DNA of 64,000 nt. Origin: Paralteromonas sediminis (lineage in GTDB: Bacteria; Pseudomonadota; Gammaproteobacteria; Enterobacterales; Alteromonadaceae). How positions within the stretch are numbered: the first letter of the stretch is position 1; the number at the start of each line of letters is the position of its first letter. The stretch is from positions 310,001 through 374,000 of the forward strand of contig NZ_RPOK01000004.1 in assembly GCF_003820355.1 (NCBI RefSeq), written 5' to 3'. The notes under the pieces were generated by a model. That model was not told where the DNA came from, ran no database searches, and saw only the letters and a list, made by a program, of their open reading frames with translations. Shown piece by piece: positions 34,801-44,670 of this stretch. The position numbers and the translations under genes were made by a program.

Positions 34801-36354
34801 CAAAATAGTGCCAATTTTGCCGCTGAGTTGGAAAAGTTACAGAAAGAACTACAAGATGTCGAAAATCGCAGCCAACAGCAAAAGGCAGAAATTGCAGAAG
34901 TGGATAAAAAATGGCTTGCACAGCAGCAAGCGATGCAAGATGAACTAGCTAACAAACAACAAGAGTTGGATGCAACACTCCATGCGCTAGAAAATGCGCA
35001 GCAACAGACAGCAGAGGAAAAGAAAAAGCAAGAAGAGCGAGTGCGCACATTAGAGGCCGAATTGAAAGACGTTGAGCAAAGAGCATTAGCGCAAGAGCAG
35101 GAAATGGCCAGTAACGACCAACAACTGCTTCAGCAACAAGAAACTTTGGCGAATGAGCTCGCGGCTAAGAAAGAACAACTCAACCAAACCAAACAACAAC
35201 TGGAGGCCCATCAACAACAAGTAGAGGAAGAGAAGCAGCAACGAAAAGCTCAACAGGAAAAACTCACGCAGCTCTCACTTGAAATGGCAGATGTTCAGTC
35301 TCGCGCCAATAAACAAAAAGAAATTCTTGAGGGAAGTGATGAACAATGGCGCAATCAGCAAAGTGAAATAGAGAAACAAAAAGAGCAGCTTCAACAGGCG
35401 TTGGAGCATGCAGAAAATCAAAATCAATTAATGCAGCTCACGCTTGACGATAAGCTTCGAGAGCTTAAGCAGGCTGAAACCGCTGTTTCGCAAACACATT
35501 CCGACGAGCAAAAATTACAGGAAGAACTCAACAAAGCCAAAGAACAGGCAGACAGCTTACTGGCTAAACTGATGCAACAAGAAGACGAAGAGCAAAAGCT
35601 CAAGCAACAAGTCTATGAACAACAAAACAGTCTGCAAGAGAGAGAAAATAGCATACAGAGCTTGCAGGAAGAACAACAACGATTGACACAAGCACTTCAA
35701 TCAGTCACACAAGAATACGAACAAACCAAAGCGTCGTATTCGGAGCAGCATCAGAGTCAACAGAAACTAACAGACCAGTTGGAAGCATTAGAAGAAGAGC
35801 TCAAGCACAGTAGAAAGCAGCTCAGTGATAAGGAATATGCATTAGTTGACGCTCAAAAACAAATTGCGACAAGTAAAGACAAATTGGCCGCGCAAGAACA
35901 AGCCCTTATCGAAACGCAAAAAGAAGAGCTCAAACATTTTATTGATGACGGTTCGCAACCCATTCAAATTAAAAAGCCCGACTTTGCCGACCTACCTTTG
36001 CCAGAAAATCCATCACAACTGTTTGATCTGCTTCCTTACTTGCAGGATCACAAGGGTGTCACTTCTCTGGCCAGCTCTTTGAATGAATTGATGGATAACC
36101 TGCACAGCAATATTGTAGCGTTAGATAAAGCTGTCGCAGAAGACGACTCAGGGCACATACATATTTCAACCAGAAAGCTCGTTCACGTACTGGAAGAAAT
36201 CAACTCTGAGCCACTTAAAGACATGGCAGAAAAGTTGCAGTTATGGAGTGAAAATCAGTTGATTGACAACATTTCTATTAGTTGGCCCTCGTCCAGAGGG
36301 ACATTGATGTCAACACTAAGAGTGATCTATTCACACCTGCACAGTGAGATATAG
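31867..36354 (+). CDS. Giant PAS-coiled-coil membrane protein with Hpt-like C-terminus
   Basis: 1495 residues. An N-terminal hydrophobic leader, a transmembrane helix at about 37-62 (IILLLSLIGITVMGLIAAVF), then about five PAS-like domains from 75 to 675 (ASPFPMYVLNENSQIVECNR and NAPIGVGIFDNRYQFKRVNQ are the clearest). Residues about 678-1357 form one very long Gln/Glu-rich coiled coil. The last ~130 residues form a helical domain with SNIVALDKAVAEDDSGHIH and TRKLVHVLEEINSEPLKDMA, resembling an Hpt/HPT-type four-helix bundle in length and rhythm but with no clear phospho-acceptor HxxKG. No kinase, GGDEF, EAL or MCP domain. It may be a scaffold or a sensor that signals through bound kinases; the hybrid kinase is convergent and adjacent. 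The start has a weak ribosome site. Confidence 0.75.
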   Translation: MTASRCSRWPIFSYSLALLAVMLKPTCAYAITASVRGLGDSSIILLLSLIGITVMGLIAAVFTFFKRTQKGQAALQASEEEKQQIQAQIDLSIDGILQLDDDNVIRYANQSAAYFLEKKLEELVGKPVLSVCENELASQLQDAQQSSSGKITLYCQLGYHKRHARLRWVRYKKPLGDITSSLHIDDVNQLQSDLSAVEADKKHLCETLDNADTLIANADFETQILTPNNALCELLKLEPNSTLSLDTLHKYFNDNDSLTFKRFWTKLQDGENQTLDISILVRGVIIPISISAQIKPIGDQDTVSAATLVVTNLLPLHSLKEKLAAGQKLIQSMLSASPFPMYVLNENSQIVECNRKLGTLFKVDVNRIKNKRLEDIDAFDDYFKSLHTGATGTLAAQKSALLTMKDGRQLDVNMHFAPLMTATQHKGCVVIIEDLTAIKAIEAEAQRHEKTVIELLDNAPIGVGIFDNRYQFKRVNQALLDQLKLKEDNLLNQTFTALFDTPELAVVATKHLHKAGKLEDFEADFIDANGHVFSTRLDVNKLSENAYVCWVTDARRQEYLNHQLERLITYSNMPIGLLNDDGFTKLNPAACAFFDITKEDELLGLSPASEVINPSPKNAQEMAQHLAELKQNKQVLSFSWTHEHHDETLPCEITLVPLFSRAEHSATLCMWTDLRALKKANAARIEAVNLRQAAEKEVAEKQRQLQNSQDLLASRAQTLESTQQKLEAAESDLATKLSTIKELQQAHEDITDHLSELQSDYERNRELLAQSQNANAELESQLEASSNKVNHLERQRNQIADALQFSERRNKEAQEQLAESEQTTQLLKEEHEKHLASMQASQAKIDELKHSIEEKDQQINDVSDKITNLQSQLASSGKASEKLREQLVNQRKASELAEQKRRDLEKACEEAQAQLSNKSQYVEHLQKEMQMLENMAEQQVDLNQQTQLLEQELAQKQQQLDETQAQLDQARESSEQEKQNSANFAAELEKLQKELQDVENRSQQQKAEIAEVDKKWLAQQQAMQDELANKQQELDATLHALENAQQQTAEEKKKQEERVRTLEAELKDVEQRALAQEQEMASNDQQLLQQQETLANELAAKKEQLNQTKQQLEAHQQQVEEEKQQRKAQQEKLTQLSLEMADVQSRANKQKEILEGSDEQWRNQQSEIEKQKEQLQQALEHAENQNQLMQLTLDDKLRELKQAETAVSQTHSDEQKLQEELNKAKEQADSLLAKLMQQEDEEQKLKQQVYEQQNSLQERENSIQSLQEEQQRLTQALQSVTQEYEQTKASYSEQHQSQQKLTDQLEALEEELKHSRKQLSDKEYALVDAQKQIATSKDKLAAQEQALIETQKEELKHFIDDGSQPIQIKKPDFADLPLPENPSQLFDLLPYLQDHKGVTSLASSLNELMDNLHSNIVALDKAVAEDDSGHIHISTRKLVHVLEEINSEPLKDMAEKLQLWSENQLIDNISISWPSSRGTLMSTLRVIYSHLHSEI

Positions 36355-36378
36355 TAATAAATAAAAAGTATTTTATTC

Positions 36379-38625
36379 TCACTGTTCAGGCCGAAACTGC
36401 ATGCAACATTGGTAGAGGGCATGCATGTCAACAGGTTTACCCATATGAAGGTCGAAACCCGAAGCTTTATATCGATTGATGTCTGCCTCCATCACATTGG
36501 CAGTGAGGGCAACAACGGGCACATTAATATTTAAAGCGCGAATTGACTGGCACGCTTCGACGCCATCCATAACAGGCATCTGAATATCCATAAAAATTAG
36601 GTCAACATTGCCCTGTTTAGCACACTGCAATGCTTCGAAGCCGTTATTGGCAATAGACAGAGTGGCTTGCGTTTGTTCAATCATTGACTGAAAGACCAAC
36701 TGGTTTATTTCATTGTCTTCTGCCAAAAGAATATGCATGCCAACCAAATTAGGGACTTGGCTTTGAGTTTCAGTCTTTTCCTCAACTTCCCCAGCACTAT
36801 CAAGTGGTAACACAACGGTAAAAATAGAGCCATGGCCTAATTCACTTTCAACGTTAATGCGCCCCTGCATTAAGGCAACCAGGCTTTGTGTAATCGCAAG
36901 TCCCAAACCTGTACCCCCGTAATTGCGTGTGGTAGTGCGCTCGGCCTGTTCAAATCGCTGAAAAAGCTTTAGACGATAGGCCTCATCCATGCCTATACCG
37001 GTATCCTGAACCGCTAAGACCAGGGCACCGTCTGTATTGACATCGGCTCGCAGTTCAACGCTGCCTTCATGGGTGAATTTAACCGCATTGGAGCATAGGT
37101 TGAGTAATATCTGCTTAATTCTTATGGGATCGCCGATCCAGTTTTTCTGATACATTTGCCCGTAATCAACTGAAAACTGAATTGACTTCTTGTTTGCTTC
37201 CATCTCGATTGAGGATTGAATAGAAGCAATGAGATCATCCAAATCAAAGGGAATAGCCTCCAGCTCAAGCTTCCCGGCTTCTATCTTTGAAAAATCCAGA
37301 ATATCGTTAATGATATAGAGTAAAGACTCAGAGGAATGGATAGCGGACTTGATAAGCGATTTGGCTTTGTCTGACTGAGGCATCTGATTGAGTAACTGAA
37401 GACATCCCAACACTCCATTCATTGGCGTTCTTATCTCATGGCTCATATTGGCCAAAAACTGCGACTTGGCCTGATTCGCTTCCTGAGCGAGTTCAGTCGC
37501 TTCGATGAGCCGATAGTTTTGTGTTACCAACTCATTATTAACAGCGGAAAGCTGTTTTGTTTGCGCGTTAACCGTTTGCTTCAGACGTGTATTAAAGCGC
37601 CACTGAAACACCGTATACGCCAGCACCAAAGCAAGTACGGCAGAGATGATGTAGACAAGACGAGAATCAAATGCCAGCGCCTTTTGTGCATATTCGTTCA
37701 AAATCAACCCATCAATTTTACTTTCGACAGGCGCCATCCCAAGTCCTCGATAGACTTGAGCAATTTTCTCTAATCGCTGTGGATAGAAGGTACCAATACT
37801 AACTAGGTCAGGTTTAACTATCTGGCGCATTATACGCGCCTCCTGCTCCATGACTTGTAGTGCAATTTGAGGCTGATATTTACTTTGGATAACTCTGATG
37901 GTTTCATCCTGGTTATCAAATGCATATTCCCACCCTTTTATAGAGGCGTCTACAAAAGCCTGTACCTGGGCAAGATTGCTTTTTACTCTGCCTTCTGTGG
38001 TGAAAATCAGGTCTCCATAAAAATCAATTCCATAGCTTGCCGGATCGATGATATTTACAGCCTGGTCGCGTGCTGCATATTTGAACACCTGATTTGACCG
38101 ATAGGCTGACATGACATCCACCTCTGGGTCGAGCAGCGCCCAGTCGTCAAAAGTGTGCTTGATATATTGGTAATCGTCACTGTTCAACTCAAACATTTCT
38201 AACAACGCGATTAATGATGCATCATCCACACTGCGTTGAAACATAATGCGCTTTCCCCTCATCTCATAGGGGCTAGTAATGTTTGATTCTCTCAGCGTTA
38301 AAAAAACAAGAGGACTGGTTTGAAATACAGTGCTGGCAATCACGACAGGCTTGCCAAGAAGACGCTGCAATACAATTGAAGAATCGGCAATACCAAAGTC
38401 GGCTCTTTTCTGCAGTACGTCATCAACAACATTGGTAGCGGGATCACGCTCGCGTATTTCAACATCAAAACCGGCCTCTGCGTAAAACCCTTTTTCAAGC
38501 GCCATGTAATAGCCAGCAAACTGATATTGATGGAACCACTTAAGTTGCAATACAACCTGTTCCTGTGCAAGTGTCGCGCTGGTAGCACTTACCCAGCAAA
38601 GTAAAACCAGCAGACTGCGTAGCAT
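36379..38625 (-). CDS. Hybrid histidine kinase with NMT1/THI5-like periplasmic sensor
   Basis: 748 residues. Signal peptide ([17 protein letters not shown]), then an NMT1/THI5-type solute-binding domain to about 315 ([31 protein letters not shown]), a transmembrane helix ([20 protein letters not shown]), HisKA with phospho-acceptor His396 ([16 protein letters not shown]), an HATPase ([27 protein letters not shown]) and a receiver with Asp680 ([14 protein letters not shown]). The sensor class usually binds thiamine-precursor pyrimidines, taurine or similar; here it serves as a receptor rather than a transporter part. No output regulator is adjacent. Convergent with the PAS-coiled-coil gene, 24 bases apart. 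Confidence 0.92.
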   Translation of the reverse strand: MLRSLLVLLCWVSATSATLAQEQVVLQLKWFHQYQFAGYYMALEKGFYAEAGFDVEIRERDPATNVVDDVLQKRADFGIADSSIVLQRLLGKPVVIASTVFQTSPLVFLTLRESNITSPYEMRGKRIMFQRSVDDASLIALLEMFELNSDDYQYIKHTFDDWALLDPEVDVMSAYRSNQVFKYAARDQAVNIIDPASYGIDFYGDLIFTTEGRVKSNLAQVQAFVDASIKGWEYAFDNQDETIRVIQSKYQPQIALQVMEQEARIMRQIVKPDLVSIGTFYPQRLEKIAQVYRGLGMAPVESKIDGLILNEYAQKALAFDSRLVYIISAVLALVLAYTVFQWRFNTRLKQTVNAQTKQLSAVNNELVTQNYRLIEATELAQEANQAKSQFLANMSHEIRTPMNGVLGCLQLLNQMPQSDKAKSLIKSAIHSSESLLYIINDILDFSKIEAGKLELEAIPFDLDDLIASIQSSIEMEANKKSIQFSVDYGQMYQKNWIGDPIRIKQILLNLCSNAVKFTHEGSVELRADVNTDGALVLAVQDTGIGMDEAYRLKLFQRFEQAERTTTRNYGGTGLGLAITQSLVALMQGRINVESELGHGSIFTVVLPLDSAGEVEEKTETQSQVPNLVGMHILLAEDNEINQLVFQSMIEQTQATLSIANNGFEALQCAKQGNVDLIFMDIQMPVMDGVEACQSIRALNINVPVVALTANVMEADINRYKASGFDLHMGKPVDMHALYQCCMQFRPEQ

Positions 38626-39004
38626 TAAAGTGCACCTTATATTACCGCGTCACGTTCAAGCATAGCGCATTTACATCAACAAGCGGAAGGCTATTACTTA
38701 ATCAGCCATGACAAAAAACAATGAAATAGTGTTTATCAATAACTACTTACAACAAGCCTGCTGACTTCACCTAGACAAAGCAATTGCATCGACGCTATCA
38801 TTTACGCGTTTTCGCGTCCTGACCTACTTGTTGGTGGAGCTCTTTCGATGAGCATAAGCGCAGCAGCAGGGCAATTTGGTGAGATTTGATTGATGAGTTC
38901 GAGATAATTTTACAGCCCTCGCACTTTAGTAATAAAAGTGTCACAAAGCTGTCATATACTGCCCTCGAATTTTAATTCAGGTTGATTTAACGACGAGAAT
39001 TTAT
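38626..39004. other. Intergenic region upstream of pstS
   Basis: 379 bases between the divergent hybrid kinase and pstS. It contains the Pho box at 38938-38956 and otherwise no small gene or hairpin that I could support. Confidence 0.6.
38938..38956 (+). promoter_or_regulatory. Pho box upstream of pstS
   Basis: GTGTCACAAAGCTGTCATA consists of two TGTCAY units spaced 11 bp, matching the PhoB consensus CTGTCAT-N4-CTGTCAY almost exactly. It lies about 50 bases upstream of the pstS start, so expression should rise when phosphate is low. Confidence 0.85.
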
Positions 39005-40093
39005 ATGAAAAAGTCTATAGTAATGACCGCGCTCACGCTCATGTCCGGGCTGATTTCCAGCGAAGCAATGGCATCGCGTGATTACATTAATATTGTTGGT
39101 TCTTCCACGGTTTACCCTTTTTCCACCGTAGTGGCAGAACGCTATGGCCGTTCAACACAGTTTAAAACCCCTAAAGTTGAGTCTACCGGTTCCGGCGGTG
39201 GTCTTAAGCTGTTCTGTCAAGGCGTGGGGGTTCAATTTCCCGATATAGCTAATGCCTCTCGTCGCATCAAACAATCAGAAGTAGACTTGTGTGCAAGCAA
39301 TGGTGTCGATGAGATCGTTGAAGTCTTGGTGGGCTATGACGGTATTGTCATTGGCAACTCAGTCAAAGCTGCGCCTATGAAACTCACACGTAAAGATATT
39401 TTTCTGGCACTTGCCAAGGATGTACCTAATCCAGATGGCTCTAAAACAACGATAGAAAATCCTTATACTACGTGGAAAGACGTTAACCCAGCGCTTCCTG
39501 CTCTAAAAATAGAAGTATTGGGACCACCTCCAACATCAGGTACACGCGACGCCTTTGCTGAGCTTGGCCTTGAAGGTGGCTGTAAAAAGATTGATTGGAT
39601 CGCCGACCTAAATAATCAGTCAAAAGCGGCAGCAAAAGCCGGTGATACAGCAAAATCTAAATCTCTTAAGGACCAGTACAAAGCTATCTGCCACACAGTA
39701 AGGGAAGACGGTGCCTACATTGAAACTGGCGAGAACGACAACCTTATTGTTCAGAAATTAAATGCAAATCCGGATGCGCTTGGTATCTTCGGTTTCAGTT
39801 TCCTTGACCAAAACATTGACGTGATCCAAGGTTCGTTAATCGATGGCTATGAACCTACGTTCGAGTCTATCGCTGATGGTTCATACCCAGTGTCACGCCC
39901 ACTCTACTTTTATGTAAAGAAAGCGCACGTTGGCGTAGTTCCGGGCATTCCTGAATACCTGAGTGAGTTCACCAGTGAGCGAGCATTTGGTGAAGAAGGT
40001 TACTTAGCCGAAAAAGGTATGATTCCGTTGGATGCTGGAAGCCGTAGACAAACTGCCGCAGACGTAGGCAATTTGAAGCTATTGCAACTATAA
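39005..40093 (+). CDS. pstS: Phosphate ABC transporter substrate-binding protein
   Basis: 362 residues with signal peptide (IVMTALTLMSGLISSEAMA). GSSTVYPFSTVVAE and STGSGGGLKLFCQG are the phosphate-binding loops of PstS, and PPPTSGTRDAF supplies the third. SRRIKQSE and the GYDGIVIGNSV strand follow. It captures phosphate in the periplasm for PstCAB. Followed by a strong terminator before pstC, so pstS can be made in excess. Confidence 0.95.
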   Translation: MKKSIVMTALTLMSGLISSEAMASRDYINIVGSSTVYPFSTVVAERYGRSTQFKTPKVESTGSGGGLKLFCQGVGVQFPDIANASRRIKQSEVDLCASNGVDEIVEVLVGYDGIVIGNSVKAAPMKLTRKDIFLALAKDVPNPDGSKTTIENPYTTWKDVNPALPALKIEVLGPPPTSGTRDAFAELGLEGGCKKIDWIADLNNQSKAAAKAGDTAKSKSLKDQYKAICHTVREDGAYIETGENDNLIVQKLNANPDALGIFGFSFLDQNIDVIQGSLIDGYEPTFESIADGSYPVSRPLYFYVKKAHVGVVPGIPEYLSEFTSERAFGEEGYLAEKGMIPLDAGSRRQTAADVGNLKLLQL

Positions 40094-40138
40094 TCCAACA
40101 ACCTTGGCAGGCTCATGAACGAGTCTGAGTATTTAACA

Positions 40139-40173
40139 AAAATCAGGCTTATCTATAAGCCTGATTTTAATTT
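40139..40173 (+). terminator. Hairpin terminator/attenuator between pstS and pstC
   Basis: AAAATCAGGCTTAT (40139-40152) pairs perfectly with ATAAGCCTGATTTT (40155-40168) with a minimal loop, and T residues follow (40165-40168 and 40171-40173). It probably reduces read-through into pstC. Confidence 0.85.
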
Positions 40174-40229
40174 GTAGGGCGCCTGAAAAATTGCGCCGTG
40201 TTCCAAACACATAGATTGTCAGAGGTTTT

Positions 40230-41618
40230 ATGGATACGTCGATGTTGTTGGTTGTGGGCTTGCTAATGATAGCTGTGGCCTATTTCGCTGGTCGAACCCG
40301 TTCGATTTCCCTCGCGAGTGGCGTTGGAGGCGTGAAAAACCTCAACTCTTTACCTTTCTACTATGGTGCGTTGACTGCACTTTGGTGTGGTATTCCAAGT
40401 TTCATTCTATTGGCTATTTGGCTGATTTTTGATGATTTTTTTATTGCCCAGATTATTGTTCAAACGCTGCCTGACCATGTAAAAGACATGTCAGACGCAG
40501 AACTCGGTTTGTTAATGGACACTGTCGCCAATGTCGCACAAAACAGCACAATGGGCTTGTCTACTGAGCCACACATTCTGCAGGCAGCAGAACGTTTGAG
40601 CGCGCTGCAGCAAACAAACCAAATGGCAATGACAGTGGCATTCTTATCTGCGGGCATCATTTTAATGCTGGCAGCCTGGCTCAAAATTCACACCTCAATG
40701 CGGGCAAGAGTCCATGTTGAGCTAGCCTTTAAATGGGTATTACTTGGCTGTGCCTGTATTGCCATCTTTACTACCATTGGAATCGTCCTTTCCGTCCTGT
40801 TTGAGTCCTTGAAGTTTTTCCAGGCTGTACCATTTACCGACTTTGTATTTGGTATGGAATGGTCACCGCAGATGGCAATTCGCTCTGATCAGGTTGGCGG
40901 TTCTGGTGCATTTGGTGCCATCCCATTATTCGCAGGTACCATGTTGATATCCATGATTGCCATGCTGATTGCTGTACCTGCGGGATTAATGGCCGCGATT
41001 TATTTGGCAGAGTACGCGCATCCTAAAGTGCGCAATATTATTAAGCCTGTGCTAGAAGTTCTTGCGGGCGTTCCAACCGTTGTGTATGGTTTTTTTGCCG
41101 CATTAACTGTTGCCCCCTTCTTGCGCGACTCAGGGGCGATTATCGGCTTAGATGTGTCATCAGAAAGTGCCTTAGCTGCCGGTTTGGTTATGGGGGTAAT
41201 GATCATACCTTTCGTTTCTTCCCTATCGGACGATGTGATCACCGCGGTTCCACAATCACTACGCGATGGGTCCTTCGGACTTGGCGCAACGCAATCAGAA
41301 ACCATTAAAAAGGTAGTCATCCCAGCGGCTTTGCCCGGTATTGTGGGTGGCGTCTTATTAGCGGTCTCGCGGGCAATTGGTGAAACTATGATTGTTGTCA
41401 TGGCGGCAGGATTAGCGGCGCACCTAACCGCGAACCCATTAGAGTCGGTAACCACAGTGACGGTGCAAATTGTGAAACTACTTGTTGGCGACCAGGAATT
41501 CAACAGTCCTAAGACACTGTCTGCCTTTGCCTTAGGCTTAATGCTATTCACCGTAACCCTGATACTCAATTTCATCGCACTTCAGGTGGTGAAAAAGTAT
41601 CGTGAACAGTACGAATAA
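40230..41618 (+). CDS. pstC: Phosphate ABC transporter permease PstC, extended
   Basis: 462 residues, about 140 more than the Escherichia coli protein. The C-terminal ~290 residues are a classical PstC permease (FAGTMLISMIAMLIAVPAGLMAAIYLAEYA, the EAA-type loop LRDGSFGLGATQSETIKKVVIPAALPGIVGG). The extra N-terminal part contains two or three further hydrophobic segments and a periplasmic stretch (HVKDMSDAELGLLMD). Such extended forms occur in many marine gammaproteobacteria. With pstA it makes the membrane channel of the phosphate transporter. AGAGG precedes the ATG. Confidence 0.93.
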   Translation: MDTSMLLVVGLLMIAVAYFAGRTRSISLASGVGGVKNLNSLPFYYGALTALWCGIPSFILLAIWLIFDDFFIAQIIVQTLPDHVKDMSDAELGLLMDTVANVAQNSTMGLSTEPHILQAAERLSALQQTNQMAMTVAFLSAGIILMLAAWLKIHTSMRARVHVELAFKWVLLGCACIAIFTTIGIVLSVLFESLKFFQAVPFTDFVFGMEWSPQMAIRSDQVGGSGAFGAIPLFAGTMLISMIAMLIAVPAGLMAAIYLAEYAHPKVRNIIKPVLEVLAGVPTVVYGFFAALTVAPFLRDSGAIIGLDVSSESALAAGLVMGVMIIPFVSSLSDDVITAVPQSLRDGSFGLGATQSETIKKVVIPAALPGIVGGVLLAVSRAIGETMIVVMAAGLAAHLTANPLESVTTVTVQIVKLLVGDQEFNSPKTLSAFALGLMLFTVTLILNFIALQVVKKYREQYE

Positions 41619-41634
41619 AGCGGATTAAAATACG

Positions 41635-42927
41635 ATGAAGCAGTCTTCAAACAATTCGACGCTGGATAAAGTGAATCAGAGTCTAGCGCGTCGTTACAGA
41701 GCTGAAAAACGATTTAAGGCTTACGGGATCGCAGCTATATTATTTGGCATCACCTGCCTGATAGTGCTGTTTACTGACATTATCGGTAAAGGTCACAGTG
41801 CGTTTTTCCAAACGTACGTCTATCTCGAAGTGACGATGGACAGCGAGCAATTGTACATCAACGATCCTTCCGACCCGCAACAAATTGCCGCGGCAGATTA
41901 TCAGGGTGTCATAAAGGCAGCACTAAGAGAGCGCTTTCCTGAGGCTAGTTCTCGTCGTGACAGACGTGCACTGTATGCATTGGTCAGTAATGGCGCCGGG
42001 TTTAAGCTGCGTGGTCAGCTAGAAGCCGACCCGACCCTGTTGAACCAAACCATCGGTCTGTGGATGTTGGTGGATGACGATGTCGACACCTATTATAAAA
42101 GCAGAGGGGAAGATGGAGAGTCCGGTTTCGATGGCCGATTAAACGAGAAGCAAATTGGGTGGGTGGAATCATTCATCGCTGACGGTTATATGGAAAGTCG
42201 ATTTAATACCACATTCTTCACCTCCGGAGATTCCAGAGAACCGGAACAAGCAGGTATTCTTGGTGCCATGGCAGGGTCTTTATTTACCCTGTTGGTTACC
42301 ATCTTACTGTCTTTTCCGATTGGTGTTGCAGCAGCGGTTTATCTTGAAGAGTACGCGCCTCGGAATCGCTTTACCGAGTTTATCGAAATCAATATCAACA
42401 ACTTAGCAGCGGTGCCTTCAATCATATTCGGTTTACTTGGTTTATCGATTTTTATCGGCTTTTTTGAAATGCATCGCTCGATTCCGCTTGTTGGGGGGCT
42501 GGTACTGACCTTGATGACTCTGCCTACCATTATCATCTCAAGTCGGGCAGCGATGAAAGCCGTTCCCCCATCAATTCGCGATGCGGCATACGGATTAGGT
42601 GCATCAAAAATGCAGGTGGTCATCCACCATGTAATTCCATTAGCCATGCCAGGTATGTTAACTGGCGCTATAATAGGGATAGCACAGGCACTTGGAGAAA
42701 CCGCGCCACTGCTTATGATTGGCATGGTTGCTTTCGTGGTCGATATACCCGGAGGGGTAACCGATCCGGCTACCGCGTTACCGGTACAGATATTTTTATG
42801 GTCAGACAGCCCAGAACGGGCATTTGTAGAGAGAACTTCGGCCGCAATTATGGTGTTGTTGGCGGTACTGATTTCTATGAACACGCTGGCCGTGTGGCTA
42901 CGTAAGCGTCTTGAACGTCGCTGGTAA
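41635..42927 (+). CDS. pstA: Phosphate ABC transporter permease PstA, extended
   Basis: 430 residues, about 130 more than the enteric protein. A first helix near 30-50 ([20 protein letters not shown]) is followed by a large periplasmic insert (about 55-195), then the permease core ([28 protein letters not shown] and [31 protein letters not shown]). The insert appears in extended PstA proteins of this lineage. Starts 16 bases after pstC and is followed 29 bases later by pstB. Confidence 0.93.
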   Translation: MKQSSNNSTLDKVNQSLARRYRAEKRFKAYGIAAILFGITCLIVLFTDIIGKGHSAFFQTYVYLEVTMDSEQLYINDPSDPQQIAAADYQGVIKAALRERFPEASSRRDRRALYALVSNGAGFKLRGQLEADPTLLNQTIGLWMLVDDDVDTYYKSRGEDGESGFDGRLNEKQIGWVESFIADGYMESRFNTTFFTSGDSREPEQAGILGAMAGSLFTLLVTILLSFPIGVAAAVYLEEYAPRNRFTEFIEININNLAAVPSIIFGLLGLSIFIGFFEMHRSIPLVGGLVLTLMTLPTIIISSRAAMKAVPPSIRDAAYGLGASKMQVVIHHVIPLAMPGMLTGAIIGIAQALGETAPLLMIGMVAFVVDIPGGVTDPATALPVQIFLWSDSPERAFVERTSAAIMVLLAVLISMNTLAVWLRKRLERRW

Positions 42928-42956
42928 GCAACTCAATAAAGAATTGGAGAAATAGT

Positions 42957-43835
42957 GTGCAAGCAGTAAATCAAAACAATGCAGCAACGGACGATAGCGC
43001 TGAGCTTAAGCTGCCAAGTGACGATCAGGCAACGCAGCATAAATTCGATGGCAAGACAGTGGGACATCCCCTTTCAGACAACCCTAAAATGTCGATGCGG
43101 AATGTGAATGTGTTTTATGGCGAAAAGCAAGCCATATTCAATGTCGATCTCGATATAGCGCAAAATCAGGTTATTGCCATGATAGGCCCTTCGGGTTGCG
43201 GTAAATCAACCTTTTTACGCTGTTTGAACCGCATGAATGATACGATTGAAAGCTGTAGTGTCACGGGCGAATTTATTTTAGATAAGCAGGATATCTATCA
43301 CCCCAAACAAGATATCGTGCCGCTTAGAGCAAGGGTGGGTATGGTATTTCAAAAGCCAAACCCGTTCCCAAAATCAATCTATGAGAATGTTGCGTACGGA
43401 CCTAAGATTCACGGTTTAGCATCACGTCGGGCTGAACTTGACGAAATTGTCGAGGTTAGTCTTCGCAAAGCGGGGTTATGGGAAGAAGTTAAAGACAGGC
43501 TACACTCGCCGGGTACGGGTTTGTCTGGTGGTCAGCAGCAGCGTTTATGTATAGCCCGTTCCATTGCGGTGAGCCCTGAAGTGATTTTGATGGATGAGCC
43601 CTGCTCAGCACTTGACCCTATTGCAACAGCAAAAATAGAAGAGCTCATCGCCGAGCTTAAAGAAAATTTCACCATCGCGATAGTCACCCACTCAATGCAA
43701 CAAGCGGCTCGAGTGTCTGACCGCACAGCGTATTTCCACCTCGGCAAACTGGTTGAAGTCAATGATACAAAACGTGTTTTCACTAACCCTGAGCACGATT
43801 TGACAGAAGCCTACATTACCGGCCGTTTCGGATAA
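42957..43835 (+). CDS. pstB: Phosphate ABC transporter ATP-binding protein
   Basis: Start GTG at 42957 has GGAGA upstream; an internal ATG gives a form of normal length. The first ~45 residues are a polar extension ([20 protein letters not shown]) absent from the enteric protein. Walker [13 protein letters not shown] signature LSGGQQQR and Walker [14 protein letters not shown] are all intact. It powers PstSCA. Confidence 0.95.
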   Translation: MQAVNQNNAATDDSAELKLPSDDQATQHKFDGKTVGHPLSDNPKMSMRNVNVFYGEKQAIFNVDLDIAQNQVIAMIGPSGCGKSTFLRCLNRMNDTIESCSVTGEFILDKQDIYHPKQDIVPLRARVGMVFQKPNPFPKSIYENVAYGPKIHGLASRRAELDEIVEVSLRKAGLWEEVKDRLHSPGTGLSGGQQQRLCIARSIAVSPEVILMDEPCSALDPIATAKIEELIAELKENFTIAIVTHSMQQAARVSDRTAYFHLGKLVEVNDTKRVFTNPEHDLTEAYITGRFG

Positions 43836-43847
43836 GTGAGGAAGACC

Positions 43848-44564
43848 ATGGATAAGATGCAACTCGACAAACACATATACCAGCAATATGACTCAGAGCT
43901 TGAAGCATTGCAGACGAAACTGCTTGCCATGGGCGGTATTGTTGAGCAACAAATCAAAGACGCCGTGAATTCGATTGAAAACGCCGACAGCGACTTGGCA
44001 GAGAAAGTTATCCGCATTGAGGATGATGTAGACCTTCGAGAAGTTGCGCTTGATCACGACTGCACAACGGTATTGGCGTGCCGTCAACCGACGGCGTCTG
44101 ACTTGCGCCTGGTTTTAGCGGTTGCCAAGATGACCCGCGACTTAGAAAGAATGGGCGATGAGGCACAGAAAATCGCCAAAATGGCCATTTCTCTCAATCA
44201 AAGTGGTGCGGCACCTGGTGGGTATGAGGAAGTACGCCATATGGGCACCCTTGTTCAAAATATGGTGCACAATGCGCTCGACGCCTTTGCACGCTTCGAT
44301 GCAATTCGAGCAGTGGAAGTGGCCCGCGCAGATAAACAAGTGGATCGCGAGTATAAATCAGCAATGCGTGAACTGATGACGTATATGATGGAAGACCCGC
44401 GCTCAATCTCGCGAGCTATGAATATACTATGGACACTGCGCTCACTGGAGCGAATCGGTGATCACACCCGTAATATTGCCGAACACATCATATTTCTGGT
44501 GAAAGGCATGGATGTTCGACATAAAAGCGTTTCAGATATAGAAAGTAAAGTAAAAGGGGACTAG
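43848..44564 (+). CDS. phoU: Phosphate signalling/transport regulator PhoU
   Basis: 238 residues from the ATG at 43848, which has GAGGA six bases upstream; the track start at 43836 is an upstream in-frame GTG. Two PhoU three-helix repeats are present, with the metal-binding type motifs EDDVDLREVALD and RMGDEAQKIAKMA in the first, and MNILWTLRSLERIGDHTRNIAEHII in the second. PhoU restrains PhoR signalling through PstSCAB. The gene is last in the operon, before a bidirectional terminator. Confidence 0.95.
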   Translation: MDKMQLDKHIYQQYDSELEALQTKLLAMGGIVEQQIKDAVNSIENADSDLAEKVIRIEDDVDLREVALDHDCTTVLACRQPTASDLRLVLAVAKMTRDLERMGDEAQKIAKMAISLNQSGAAPGGYEEVRHMGTLVQNMVHNALDAFARFDAIRAVEVARADKQVDREYKSAMRELMTYMMEDPRSISRAMNILWTLRSLERIGDHTRNIAEHIIFLVKGMDVRHKSVSDIESKVKGD

Positions 44565-44612
44565 TTCCCCCTTCACTTTCCTACCCATTTAAAACTTTTT
44601 CTTACCTAATAA

Positions 44613-44643
44613 AAAACCCGTCTGATAAACAGACAGGTTTTTC
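44613..44643. terminator. Bidirectional terminator between phoU and the porin
   Basis: AAAACCCGTCTG (44613-44624) pairs with CAGACAGGTTTT (44630-44641) with one mismatch. T-runs exist on both strands, so it serves both convergent genes. Confidence 0.85.
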
Positions 44644-44670
44644 ACTAAGCGCAGGTAACAATGCTTAAAA

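Noticed and set aside
34770-35048. Cys/Ser-rich ORFs on the minus strand of the coiled-coil gene
   Set aside because: They are shadows caused by the Gln/Glu/Lys codons of the real gene; no ribosome site or family.
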